Assembly (NCBI GenBank): GCA_963829705.1
Contig: CAWHJN010000005.1
Coordinates: 1,240,001 to 1,304,000 of the forward strand
Length of the DNA: 64,000 nt
Direction of reading: 5' to 3'
Origin: CAWHJN01 sp963829705
GTDB lineage: Bacteria; Bacteroidota; Rhodothermia; Rhodothermales; BA12
The stretch's first letter is position 1. Each line of letters opens with the position of its first letter. The translations under genes and the position numbers were made by a program. Positions 29,039-38,622 of the stretch are shown here, one piece after another. The notes under the pieces were generated by a model. The model was given only the letters and a program-made list of their open reading frames with translations, made no database searches and was not told where the DNA came from.

Positions 29039-31000
29039 TTAGTGGGGCGGTACGGATATCCCACCGAACGCATCGGCGTGGAAAAGCCGGTTCGCATGGG
29101 CCGTGACACGTCGAAGTCTGCCGACATCATCATCTACGATGCAGACGACCCGGAGGCAGCATACATCATCATCGAGATCAAGCGCCCGAAGGAGAAGGAC
29201 GGGCTGGAGCAACTGAAGACGTATGCGAACGCGCAGGGAGCCCCCATCGCCGCGTGGACGAACGGCGCGCGGCTCGTCATCCTGCACCGGGAAGACCCGA
29301 ACCGCTACGTCAAGGTGCCGCGCCTGCCGCATGCAACCGAGACGCTGTCGGACGTGCTCAACGAACAGGTCACCCTCGAAGACCTCAAGGCGCGCAACAA
29401 ACTGGTCACCGAGCGGCTGACGTTGAAAAGCGTCATCCTCGACCTTGAAGACCTCGTGCTCGCCAACGCGGGTGTGGATGCGTTCGAGGAGGTGTTCAAG
29501 CTCATCTACGCCAAACTCTACGACGAGTGGGCGGCGGCGCACCGGCGGAGAGATCGGCGGGTGACGTTTCGCATCAGCGGCAGCACCGACACGCAACTCT
29601 ACGACAAGATCAACGGCCTCTTTGACGAGGCGAAGGAAAAGTGGCAGGGGGTCTTCCTCGACAGCGAAAAGATTGATCTCAGCCCGTCCAGCTCCGGACG
29701 TGCGTTTCGTTTCTCCAGGACATCGCCCTTTTCAACTCCAACCTTCAGGTCATCGACGAGGCGTTCGAGTACCTGACGGTGAGCGTGGCGAAAGGCTCGA
29801 AAGGGCCAGTACTTCACGCCGCGTCACGTGATCGACATGGCGGTGAAGATGATCGACCCGAAGCCGGACGAGTACGTCATTGACACGGCGGCGGGCTCGT
29901 GTGGCTTTACCGTCCACACCATCTTTCACGTCTGGGGCGGCGAGTTCACCGCCGACGGGCCGACGGCCAAGCAGGCCGAGTACGCCCGCGAGATGGTGTA
30001 TGCGCTCGACTTCGACCCGCGTTCGGTGAAAGTGGCGCGGGCGCTCAACCTCATCGCGGGCGACGGGCGCACCAACGTGCTACCGCGCCAACACGCTGGA
30101 CCCGCGCACGTGGGACGAGGACGTGCGCGTGGGTCTGAAACCGCGCTTGTCGAAAGCGCTCGGGCGTGGATCGTAAGCAGAACGAGAAAGATTTTCGCTA
30201 CTTCGACTTCGACGTGCTGCTCGCCAACCCGCCTTTTGCGGGCGACATCAAGGACTCGCGTCTCCTGCGGCAGTACGAACTGGCCCGCAAGTACAAAGCC
30301 GTAGACGTGGAGAAGCTGACCGACGACCCGGACGCGCTCGCCGAGTACCAGAGCGATCCGCAACGGCATGCCTTCCGCGCGGGCGACTGGCAAACGAAGC
30401 AGCCGCGCGATGTGCTCTTCATCGAGCGCAACCTCGACTTCCTGCGTCCGGGCGGGCGCATGGCCGTGGTGCTGCCGCAGGGCCGGTTCAACAACGTCAC
30501 CGACGCCGCGCTGCGCTGGTGGGTGAGCCGCCACGCCCGCATTCTGGCCGTGGTGGGGCTGGGCGTGGACACGTTCAAGCCGCACACCGGCACCAAGACG
30601 AGCGTGCTCTTTCTCCAGAAGTGGAACGACGACCCCGCCGCCGGGCCGCTCTGCCCGTTGTCAGGAATCGTACCCCATCTTTTTCGCCACGTCCGAGGTG
30701 CCGGGCAAGGACACGCGCGGCGAGTACGTGTACGTGCCCGCGCCGGAAGGCGGCGCGCTGCTCGACCTCGAAGGCCACCCCATCGTGGATCACGACCTGT
30801 TCGACGTGAAGGACGTGCTGGCCGAGCAGTTCGCGCGCTGGAAACACCGGCTCAGGGACGACGCGGGCGCGCTGGCGGCGAAGGAAAAGGAATACCGAAC
30901 GATCCTGACGCACCTGCCCGGACGCGACACCATCGCCGAGGCGTTCATCGCGTTTGCCGAGGAGCAGGGGCTGTCGTTTTGGACGGAAGACGAGGACTGA

Positions 31001-32335
31001 ATGATGGCGGTTTGGGGTGTCGTTCAGCGAGAGGATCTTGAGGAGTCGTGGCGTCTCGACGCGCAGTATTACCAGCCCGTGTACTTGAAACAGGAAGGCG
31101 AGGTAAGGGCGCTACGAGCACAACCTCTGGAAACACTTGCTTCGATTTCGGATGGCAATCACCTGACGATTAGCGGTCAGTTTGGGCTGGGCTCAATCCC
31201 CTATCTCCGGGGTGGAGACCTGTCCAACTTCTTCCTGCACAATGTGCAGGCCGAAAGCATTCCACTTGATGCTTATCGGGCGCTCAAACGTTCTCATATG
31301 AAACCTGGCGATGTTTTGTTAAGCATCGTCGGTACAATTGGGCAGACAGCACTCGTAACCAGCGAATATCCCAAGCTTACGGGTAGTTGTAAAATTGCCA
31401 TTATCAGGCCGCGTGGCATTCGGTCAGGTTATTTGGCGGCCTATCTCGCCTCTCCTCTGGGGCAAGATTTGATTGCCCGGCGGGTACGCGGAGCGGTTCA
31501 GCAAGGACTGATCTTACCGGATCTGAAAGCTTTGCCTGTTCCGCGTCTATCTGAGGTACAGGAAGAGCAGATCGAAATGCTCGTTGGTGAGGCATACGCG
31601 ACGCTCAAGCTCTCAACTTCTCGCTACGCCGAAGCCGAAGCCTTGCTGATGGACGCGCTGGGCCTGAACGACCGCTCGCTGCCGACGGCCAAAGCGTACG
31701 TGGCCGAATTCAGCGACGTGCGCGACGCCGAGCGGCTGGATGCGGAGTTTTTCAACCCAGCGCACCAATTTGCACGCGCGTATCTGACAGATCGATTTCA
31801 GGGACAACCGCTCGCGCATTCGTGCATCGTTACCAAAGGCAAAACGCCTACGGAATACACGTCGCAGGGCGTGCCGGTCGTGCGCTCCGGCGACCTCGCC
31901 GACCTCGACAGAGCGGATCTGCTGCGTACCGATCCGAAAAACGCAGCGTTTCGCCTCAAGCCCGGCGACGTGCTCATCTCGTCCATCGGCTTCGGTTCTA
32001 TCGGGAAAGTCCAGGTGTTCGATGCGCCGGATCGCCACACGACGGTTAGTGAAGTAACGGTCGTGCGCCCGCAGGGCATGAACCCGTACGCGCTGAAGAC
32101 CTTCCTCGCGTCGCCGCTGGGGCAGGTGCAGATCAACAGTTGGGTGACGGGTGCCACGGGGCAGCTTCATCTCTACCCGCAGCACGTCGAGAAGATCATC
32201 GTGCCGCATCTGCCGGATGGCTTGCAGCGTCAGATCGAGGAAAAACATCGTGAGGCTACATCCCTGAAACGAGAGGCGGCAACAATGCTGGAAGAAGCAA
32301 AACGGCGCGTGGAGACGTTGGTGCGCGAAGCCTGA
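31001..32335 (+). CDS. hsdS: Restriction-modification specificity subunit HsdS
   Basis: 444 aa, directly after the methylase stop (ATG ATG at 31001/31004). Two target-recognition domains: about residues 40-190 (SISDGNHLTISGQFGLGSIPYLRGGDL, KPGDVLLSIVGTIGQTALV) and 265-405 (VTKGKTPTEYTSQGVPVVRSGDLADL, KPGDVLISSIGFGSIGKVQVF). Each is followed by a helical spacer; the C-terminal one (REATSLKREAATMLEEAKRRVETL) is coiled coil. The first half is visibly richer in A+T than its surroundings, whereas the second half has host-like codon use, suggesting a recombinant specificity gene. It would determine the DNA sequence recognised by the upstream methylase/nuclease. Confidence 0.92.
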   Translation: MMAVWGVVQREDLEESWRLDAQYYQPVYLKQEGEVRALRAQPLETLASISDGNHLTISGQFGLGSIPYLRGGDLSNFFLHNVQAESIPLDAYRALKRSHMKPGDVLLSIVGTIGQTALVTSEYPKLTGSCKIAIIRPRGIRSGYLAAYLASPLGQDLIARRVRGAVQQGLILPDLKALPVPRLSEVQEEQIEMLVGEAYATLKLSTSRYAEAEALLMDALGLNDRSLPTAKAYVAEFSDVRDAERLDAEFFNPAHQFARAYLTDRFQGQPLAHSCIVTKGKTPTEYTSQGVPVVRSGDLADLDRADLLRTDPKNAAFRLKPGDVLISSIGFGSIGKVQVFDAPDRHTTVSEVTVVRPQGMNPYALKTFLASPLGQVQINSWVTGATGQLHLYPQHVEKIIVPHLPDGLQRQIEEKHREATSLKREAATMLEEAKRRVETLVREA

Positions 32336-32341
32336 TGCACC

Positions 32342-33463
32342 ATGCCCACCTCGTCCATGCAAATCGTCGTCTTCGTCGCCTCACCCGGCGACGTGCCGAC
32401 CGAGCGCAAGGCGGTGGATGCCGCCGTGGCCGAGATCAACCGGACGGTCGGTGAACACGAGGGCTTCCACCTCGTCGTCAAAAAGTGGGAGACGCACACG
32501 CGGCCTGCGGCGGGCCGCGCGCAGGGCGCTATTAACGAGCAGATCGGGCCATACGATATCTTCGTCGGCCTCATGTGGACGCGCTTCGGCACCCCGACGG
32601 CCAAGGCCCACTCCGGCACCGAAGAGGAGTACGAACGCGCACGGCAAGCGTGGAAACGAAAACGCAAGCACAAGCCGAGCGTGATGTTCTACTTCCGCAC
32701 TGGCACCCCCCGCGCTCTGTCGAAGATCGACCCAGCACAGTTGCAGCAGGTCAACGATTTCAAGAAGCGCGTCTTCAAAGACAACCTCGCCCGCGAGTAC
32801 GCTACACCGAAAGAATTTGCGGGCCTCATCCGCGAGCACCTCATCCACGAAGCTCGTGCCATCCTGATGCGCAGCGATCCGAAACCGCGCCGTACCCAGG
32901 TCACGCCTAAAGCGTCCACACCACCAGTCCCGGCGAAAACACGCACGCCGAAAGCCACCTCCCCCAGCCGACGCGCGCGTTCGCCTGCGCTACCCGTTCC
33001 CAGCGTGCCACGCCGTATCACGGATGACGACCGGGCGGCGTTCGCGCGCAAGGGCTTTAACGGCATCCTGCGTCACTTTCGGGAGGCAGCGGTGGCCTTT
33101 AACCGCGCCCACGCGCACGCCCGGATCACAATACGTAAGGAAGGCAACGATGCTTTCGTATGCGAAGCGCTGGTGTACGACGAGCGGCGTAGTCTGGCAC
33201 GCATCCGGGTTCGGAAACCCGAATGGGGGAGTGCCTGGCATCTGGTGTACGAGACGGCAAACGGCTATATGGTCTCCTACGGCGAACCGTACTTCAGCGA
33301 AGAGCAATCGGTACGCGTAGAGGACGAGGCGGGTGGGCTCCGGTACCGTGCCACTCGTGCCGCTTTTGCCGGTCACCGCTACGACACGGAAAAGCCCGTC
33401 GAAGTGGCGCGGCTCTTCTGGGAACGGTTCACCGCGCCGCTCAAGGGTGCATCGTTCCGCTGA
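32342..33463 (+). CDS. DUF4062 domain protein, candidate defence component
   Basis: 373 aa, 6 nt after hsdS and so probably in the same operon. Residues ~6-110 form a DUF4062 domain, related to TIR/SEFIR-like Rossmann folds: QIVVFVASPGDVPTERKAVDAAV, INEQIGPYDIFVGLMWTRFGTPT, HSGTEEEYERA. Residues ~180-230 are a Pro/Thr/Arg-rich linker. The C-terminal ~140 residues (DDDRAAFARKGFNGILRHFREA, RSLARIRVRKPEWGSAWHLVY) match no family I recognise. DUF4062 is frequent at the N-terminus of NACHT or caspase-associated immune proteins; here it has an unknown partner domain. Function is inferred from context. Confidence 0.8.
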   Translation: MPTSSMQIVVFVASPGDVPTERKAVDAAVAEINRTVGEHEGFHLVVKKWETHTRPAAGRAQGAINEQIGPYDIFVGLMWTRFGTPTAKAHSGTEEEYERARQAWKRKRKHKPSVMFYFRTGTPRALSKIDPAQLQQVNDFKKRVFKDNLAREYATPKEFAGLIREHLIHEARAILMRSDPKPRRTQVTPKASTPPVPAKTRTPKATSPSRRARSPALPVPSVPRRITDDDRAAFARKGFNGILRHFREAAVAFNRAHAHARITIRKEGNDAFVCEALVYDERRSLARIRVRKPEWGSAWHLVYETANGYMVSYGEPYFSEEQSVRVEDEAGGLRYRATRAAFAGHRYDTEKPVEVARLFWERFTAPLKGASFR

Positions 33464-33563
33464 TCAGTCGTGCAGCCCTAATAAAACCTATTCCCTGCTG
33501 ACAGAGGGTTGGCACAGGGGCCGCGTGTATTGAGCTATCTCGTTTACATCCCACATCGTCAAC

Positions 33564-34649
33564 ATGGCAAAGCGCACCACGCAACACGTCGTCCCCAACC
33601 CGAACGGTGGCTGGGATGTGAAGAAAGGCGGCTCCGAGCGCGCCACTCAGCATTTCGACACCAAGCAACCTGCCGTTGATCGCGCCCGTGAGATCAGCCG
33701 GAATCAAGGGGCCGAACTCGTTATCCACCGGCAAAACGGCACCATCCAACGGGCCGACAGCCACGGCAACGACCCCAGACCCACCGAAAGACAAACGGTG
33801 AGTTTACCGATGGGGGACCTTCTTCAAACGCTGGACAGATGGAGCGCCCGGAAGGTGACGTGGCTGGATCGGTTCGGGGTAGGAAACTGGATTCGCCTGT
33901 TCTCGACGATCTTCATTCCTGTCTGGGCGCTTCTGCTCGACAGCAGCTTCGTAGACAGCGGATGGATCAAGGGCGTCGGCTTCGTGCTGTTCGTGCTGGC
34001 GCTCGTCGCGCTGACCCAGCTTAACCGGCACCGCAACACGGCAGCGCTGAACCAGATTTCCACCCGCCTCCGAGACACGAATGCGGCGTTTGCGGGAGCC
34101 ATCGAAAGTCTGGGGAAACGAACGCGCACGTCGCGCCTCAAAGAGTCTGACAGCCGCGCGCTCTGTATCTCCCTGCTGGCTCGCACGCTCGAATACGCCT
34201 ACACCGCGCTCGGGCAAAGTCCGGAAGACGTGCGGATGAGGGCAACGCTCGCCGTGCCGATACGCAATGTGTCCGGCGACTGGACGCACCTGCGCGTGTG
34301 GTGCTACGACCGTTCGTACGACGACCGCAACTTTACCGTTCTCGAACGTGGCTGGGCGGGCGCACCGCAAGCGTTCGAGCAGCGCGCCGTTGCCATCATC
34401 GATGACCTGCGAGAACTCGATCTCCCTGTGAGCAAAGACCGCCGCTTCCGCAGCGTGATCTCGTTTCCTGTATCGGGCCGCCCCGACGGCGATGATCCGT
34501 ACGGGGTCATCAGTCTCGACGCGCAACCCGTCGCATTCTTTGGGGTAGAGGACACCGAGCGGCTGAAAACCTACCTTCAACCGGCCATTCAAACCATTGG
34601 CCTCGTTCTGAACCACCGTCAGAAAAATGCTTCGTTCACTTTTGAATAG
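33564..34649 (+). CDS. DUF2188 - two-helix membrane anchor - GAF-like protein
   Basis: 361 aa. Residues 1-72 are a DUF2188 domain (HVVPNPNGGWDVKKGGSERATQHF, AREISRNQGAELVIHRQNGTIQ). Two transmembrane segments at ~108-128 (IRLFSTIFIPVWALLLD) and ~133-152 (GVGFVLFVLALVALTQL) are followed by a helical linker and a region (~190-355) with GAF-domain character (ALCISLLARTLEYAY, SVISFPVSGRPDGDDPYGVISLD, FFGVEDTERLKTYLQPAIQTIGLVL). No kinase, cyclase or DNA-binding output is visible. It follows the DUF4062 gene by 100 nt. A membrane-linked sensor of unknown signal is the simplest guess. Confidence 0.75.
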   Translation: MAKRTTQHVVPNPNGGWDVKKGGSERATQHFDTKQPAVDRAREISRNQGAELVIHRQNGTIQRADSHGNDPRPTERQTVSLPMGDLLQTLDRWSARKVTWLDRFGVGNWIRLFSTIFIPVWALLLDSSFVDSGWIKGVGFVLFVLALVALTQLNRHRNTAALNQISTRLRDTNAAFAGAIESLGKRTRTSRLKESDSRALCISLLARTLEYAYTALGQSPEDVRMRATLAVPIRNVSGDWTHLRVWCYDRSYDDRNFTVLERGWAGAPQAFEQRAVAIIDDLRELDLPVSKDRRFRSVISFPVSGRPDGDDPYGVISLDAQPVAFFGVEDTERLKTYLQPAIQTIGLVLNHRQKNASFTFE

Positions 34650-34854
34650 CCGCGTGAAACAGCGCAGAGACGTGAGCAGTGGCCAGGTCAAGATCGTTAA
34701 GACCGATCACGGCTGGCTTATGTACTATCTCGATTCCAATCCTGAGACGCGGTATCAGCCGGTCGGTGAAAAGACACTTCGCCGTCTGAAAAAGCAAGCC
34801 GAAGCTGATTACGCCGAACGCATCAAGGAGCGCGAGTTGTCTCGCTCTCTCTAA
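34627..34854 (+). CDS. Small basic protein of unknown function
   Basis: 75 aa, overlapping the end of the DUF2188/GAF-like gene by 23 nt in another frame. Sequence is charged and lacks a signal peptide (VKIVKTDHGWLMYYLDSNPE, RYQPVGEKTLRRLKKQAEADYAERIK). The overlap and a strong intrinsic terminator right after its stop support it as the last gene of the island operon. No family recognised. Confidence 0.6.
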   Translation: MLRSLLNSRVKQRRDVSSGQVKIVKTDHGWLMYYLDSNPETRYQPVGEKTLRRLKKQAEADYAERIKERELSRSL

Positions 34855-34871
34855 AGCGCTGCTGCGACCAG

Positions 34872-34910
34872 AAAGCCCCGCCGACCATTCAGGTTCAGCG
34901 GGGCTTTTTT
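34872..34910 (+). terminator. Intrinsic terminator at end of island operon
   Basis: Perfect 8-bp stem AGCCCCGC (34874-34881) / GCGGGGCT (34898-34905) with a 16-nt loop and a following run of T. The A-rich left flank makes it potentially bidirectional, which would also stop clpB transcripts running leftward. Confidence 0.9.
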
Positions 34911-34934
34911 GTGCTGTGGACGAGCGATTGAGTA

Positions 34935-35030
34935 TCAGGCGGTGGCGGCCTTCGTCGTCTCGATGGTCAGGCCCGAGCCGTCGTCGGTGGCGTCGATTTT
35001 CAGCGTCTCGCCTTCCTCGACCCAGCCGCT
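34935..35030 (-). repeat. clpB 3' end, repeat partner of 27832-27927 (right boundary of island)
   Basis: This 96-nt end of the full-length clpB gene is repeated at 27832-27927 with 8 synonymous differences. The two copies bracket a 7.0-kb segment in direct orientation. Confidence 0.9.
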
Positions 35031-37560
35031 CAGGATCTCCTCGGCCAGCTTGTTGGCGACCTCGCGCTGGATCAAGCGCTTGAGCGGGCGCGCGCCGAAG
35101 ACGGCGTCGTAGCCCTTCTCGGCGAGGTACGCCTTCGCCGCGTCGGTGATGTCGAGCGTGAGGTGCTGGCTCTTCATCGCCATGCCGCGCAGCCGTTCGA
35201 GCTGGATGTCCACGATCCCCTCCATGTGGGCGCGCTTGAGCGGGTGGAACATCACGATCTCGTCGATGCGGTTGAGGAATTCCGGGCGCAGCCGCGTCCT
35301 GAGCAGCGCCATCACCTCGTCGTGCAGCCGCGCTTCGGCCTCCTCGGGCACGTCGCCATCGAACACGTCGAGCCGCTCGCGGATGACTTCGCTGCCGAGG
35401 TTGCTCGTCATGATGACGAGCGTGTTGGTGAAGTCCACCGTGCGGCCCTGCGAATCGGTCAGACGCCCGTCGTCGAGCACCTGCAACAGGATGTTGAACA
35501 CCTCGGGGTGCGCCTTCTCGATCTCGTCGAGCAGGACGACCGAGTACGGCTTGCGGCGGACTTTCTCGGTGAGCTGGCCGCCTTCTTCGTAGCCGACGTA
35601 TCCGGGAGGCGCGCCCACGAGGCGGCTCACCGAGTGGCGCTCCTGGTACTCGCTCATGTCGATGCGGACGATGGCGTCCTCGTCGTTGAACAGGAACGCC
35701 GCCAGGCTCTTGGCGAGTTCGGTTTTGCCGACGCCCGTGGTGCCGAGGAAGATGAACGAGCCGATGGGCCGCGACGCTTCCTGCAAGCCCGCGCGCCCGC
35801 GCCGGACGGCGCTGGAGACGATTTCGAGCGCTTCGTCCTGCCCGACGACCCGCTTACGCAACTCGTCTTCGAGGCGCAAGAGTTTCTGCCGCTCGCCTTC
35901 GAGCATTCGGGAAACGGGCACGCCCGTCCACTTGCTCACGATCTGCGCGATGTCCTCGGCATCGACTTCCTCTTTGAGCAGGGCGCCGTTGGTCTGCATC
36001 GTTTCGAGCGTCTGGTGCGCCGCCTCGATCTTGGCCTCCACCTCGGGCATCTTGCCGTAGCGGATCTCCGCCACGCGCCCGTAATCGCCACTGCGCTCGA
36101 GGTTTTCGGCCTCGACTTTCAGCTTCTCGATCTCCTCTTTGCCCTGCTGCACCTGCTGGATGAGGTCGCGCTCTTCCTGCCACCGCGCGCGCAGTTCGGT
36201 GCGCTCGGCTTCCAGATTGGCGAGCGTCTCGGCGATGCGGTCCACCTTGGCGGTGTCGCCCTCGCGCTTGACGGCCTCACGCTCGATTTCCAACTGGCGG
36301 ATCTGCCGTTCGAGCGTGTCGAGTTCTTCCGGCATCGACGCGATCTCGATGCGCAGCCGCGCCGCGGCCTCGTCGATGAGGTCGATGGCTTTGTCGGGCA
36401 GAAAACGGTCGGTGATGTAGCGGTTCGAGAGTTCGGCGGCGGCGACGATGGCGCTGTCGGTGATGCGGACGCCGTGGTGGACTTCGTAGCGGTCTTTGAT
36501 GCCGCGCAGGATCGAGACCGTGTCCTCGACGCTCGGCTCGTCCACGAGCACCATCTGGAAGCGGCGTTCGAGGGCCTTGTCTTTCTCGATGTACTTGCGG
36601 TACTCGTCGAGTGTCGTCGCGCCGATGGCGCGGAGATCGCCGCGCGCGAGGGCGGGTTTGAGGATGTTGGCGGCGTCCATCGCGCCCTCGGCGGCACCGG
36701 CGCCCACGAGCGTGTGCATCTCGTCGATAAACAGGATGATCTCGCCGTCCGACTCGGCCACGTCCTTGACGACGGCTTTCAGCCGGTCCTCGAACTCGCC
36801 GCGGTACTTGGCCCCGGCCACGAGCGCGCCCATGTCGAGCGCGAGGATGCGCTTGTCGTCCAGGCCCTCGGGCACGTCGCCCTGCACGATGCGGATGGCG
36901 AGGCCTTCGGCGATGGCGGTCTTGCCCACGCCGGGCTCGCCCACGAGCACAGGGTTGTTCTTGGTGCGGCGCGACAGGATCTGCAGCACGCGGCGGATCT
37001 CCTCGTCGCGCCCGATGACAGGATCGATCTTGCCCATTCGAGCGGCCTCGTTGAGGTCGCGGGCAAAGCGTTTGAGCGCTTCGTAGCGGCTCTCGGCGTG
37101 CGGATCGGTCACGCGCTGGCCGCCGCGCACGTCTTTGAGGACGCCGAGGACGGCGTCTTTCGTCACGCCCTGTCGTCTTGAGCGCGTCGCCAATGGCGTC
37201 GGGCGAGGCGGAGAGGGCGATCAAAAGATGCTCGCTCGACACGTACTCGTCCTTCAGCGTCTCGGCTTCGGCGAGGGCGCGGTCGAAGACTTTCTTGAGC
37301 GCCTCGCCCACGTACTGGCCGCTCACGCTCGCGCCGGTCACGTTGGGCAGCTTGCCGAGCGTCTCGTCGGCGCGCGCGCCGAGAAAGTCGAGGTTGGCCC
37401 CGATCTTTTTGAGGATCGAGACGACGACGCCGTTCTCCTCGGCCAGGAAGGCCTTGAGCAGGTGCGCCGGTTCGATGCCCTGGTGGTTGCGCGAAGCGGC
37501 GAGTTGCGCGGCTTCCTGCACGACCTCCTGGGCTTTGACGGTAAATTTCTGCAGGTTCAT
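34935..37560 (-). CDS. clpB: ATP-dependent disaggregase ClpB (frame broken by one base)
   Basis: Hsp100 chaperone that, with DnaK, rescues aggregated proteins in the cytoplasm. ATG 37560 gives the N-domain (MNLQKFTVKAQEVVQEA). The frame breaks after ALKTTG; removing one base of the GGG run (37168-37170) restores ALKTTGVTKDAVLGVLK and a normal 874-aa protein. NBD1 has Walker A GEPGVGKT and Walker B ILFIDE. A long coiled-coil M-domain follows (QIRQLEIEREAVKREGDTAK), then NBD2 with GTTGVGKT and VVLLDEIEKAHPEV. The C-terminal 96 nt are duplicated at the other end of the adjacent island. The break is almost certainly technical. Confidence 0.95.
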
Positions 37561-37768
37561 GTATCGAAAAGGGTTTGTTCACGAGAAAGCACGCCACCGT
37601 GTCAGCCCCGACAGCGCGCGCGCGTACCCTTTTCTCTGCTCGAAAAATCATTCCGCCGCCGCCGCGTGTGCCGAAATGACGGGGAAGAGGTGAAGAGGGA
37701 GGGGCAACCGGCGACTGGTAGACGACAGGAAAGTCGATGCGCGCACCCTCGTCCTCTGCGTTTACCCG

Positions 37769-38440
37769 TCACCGCACCGTCGCGGGCGGCATGTCGTCGG
37801 CCTGGATGAGCGCGACGCCGCCGGTGGCGCTGGCGTCGGTGAGGACGAGCGTGTGGGCGGGGCCGGCAGCTACGACCACGTCCTGGTTGAGCAGCAGGCC
37901 ACCTCCGCCGGTAGGCGACACCTGGAGGCGATAGGTGCCGGGGGCGAGGTCGAGGTAGCCGGTGTTCTGCCGGAATTTGACGGAGGTAAACGTGGGAAGG
38001 GCGGGCAGCGACGCAGCGGGCGCGAACGTGACATCGACCGAATCCGCGAGTGCAACGGCGTGGACGATCCTGACGTGCGCCGCCGAGGAGCCGGTGAAGA
38101 GGCTGTCTCGCAGCACGATGGGCCGGATGAGCCTGCGAACGCCCGCGGCGATGATCGTCTGGGGTGTGTTGGGGACGAGGTTGGCGACGAAGCGCAGGGG
38201 CGCGTCGCTGCGGTCTTGCGACGAGCGCACGCTCACGTCCTGCTCCTCGGCCTGCACCTTTTCGTAGCCCGTCACGTCGCCGAAGACGAGCGCGTCGAAC
38301 ACGACGCGGTTGCCGATGACTACGTCGAGCGAGTCGGTGTTGGCAGAGGCGTGGAGAAAGCGCACGTCGCCGTCGTCGGGGCTGCTGCCCTTGCAGGCGG
38401 CGAACAAGGCGAGGACGAGCAGGGCGGCGAGCAGGCGCAT
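37769..38440 (-). CDS. DUF4397-type lipoprotein
   Basis: 223 aa from ATG 38440. Lipoprotein signal MRLLAALLVLALFAAC. Two DUF4397-like repeats, beta-rich units starting VRFLHASANTDSLDVVIGN and VRIVHAVALADSVDVTFAP, each followed by GYEKV/GYLDL and an AGxxxTLVL-type strand. DUF4397 proteins are surface or periplasmic and of unknown function. Divergent from the WG-repeat lipoprotein with 182 nt between. Confidence 0.85.
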   Translation of the reverse strand: MRLLAALLVLALFAACKGSSPDDGDVRFLHASANTDSLDVVIGNRVVFDALVFGDVTGYEKVQAEEQDVSVRSSQDRSDAPLRFVANLVPNTPQTIIAAGVRRLIRPIVLRDSLFTGSSAAHVRIVHAVALADSVDVTFAPAASLPALPTFTSVKFRQNTGYLDLAPGTYRLQVSPTGGGGLLLNQDVVVAAGPAHTLVLTDASATGGVALIQADDMPPATVR

Positions 38441-38622
38441 AGACGTGCGAAAGGCGAGGTACGAGGGTCGGGGTACGAAGGGAAGGGTACGGGGTGGGGC
38501 CGAAACCGGGCACGTACCCAGTAGCCGTTCGACATCGTCCGAAACGCCCTCCGTTGCCACCGGTTCAGGAACCGCGCGCGGGCCTGCCGGGTGCGCGGCT
38601 CTCCTTTTTCCAGCCTTCCGAT

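Larger units (their letters stand above)
27970..31000 (+). pseudogene. Nuclease-methylase of a type I/IIB-like restriction system, split by an IS and several indels
   Basis: Starts at ATG 27970. Removing the IS (28171-29038) and one TTA target copy rejoins ...VVRQLFLRQL with VGRYGYPTERIGVEKPV in frame. The N-terminus is a type I R-like (HSDR_N) domain with a PD-(D/E)xK-like pattern (SADIIIYDADD ... YIIIEIKRP). An N6-adenine methylase follows (QYFTPRHVIDMAV, DTAAGSCGFT, catalytic NPPF in LLANPPFAGD). Frame breaks: one missing C near 29688; extra bases near 29804 (GGG), 30080, 30163 (GGG) and 30661. Fused nuclease-methylase plus a separate HsdS recalls BcgI-type enzymes. As read, the gene is non-functional. 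The small indels may be sequencing errors, but the IS is real. Confidence 0.8.

Noticed and set aside
34627..34854. Antitoxin or toxin assignment for the 75-aa ORF
   Set aside because: Small basic protein overlapping a larger gene, but no motif of known toxin-antitoxin families and no partner.
27928..34934. Integrative element with its own integrase
   Set aside because: The flanking repeats suggest integration, but no tyrosine or serine recombinase gene is found between them; the only recombinase is the IS transposase, which does not explain the 96-bp repeats.
35163..37181. 672-codon open frame opposite clpB
   Set aside because: Shadow of a highly conserved gene; no motif.
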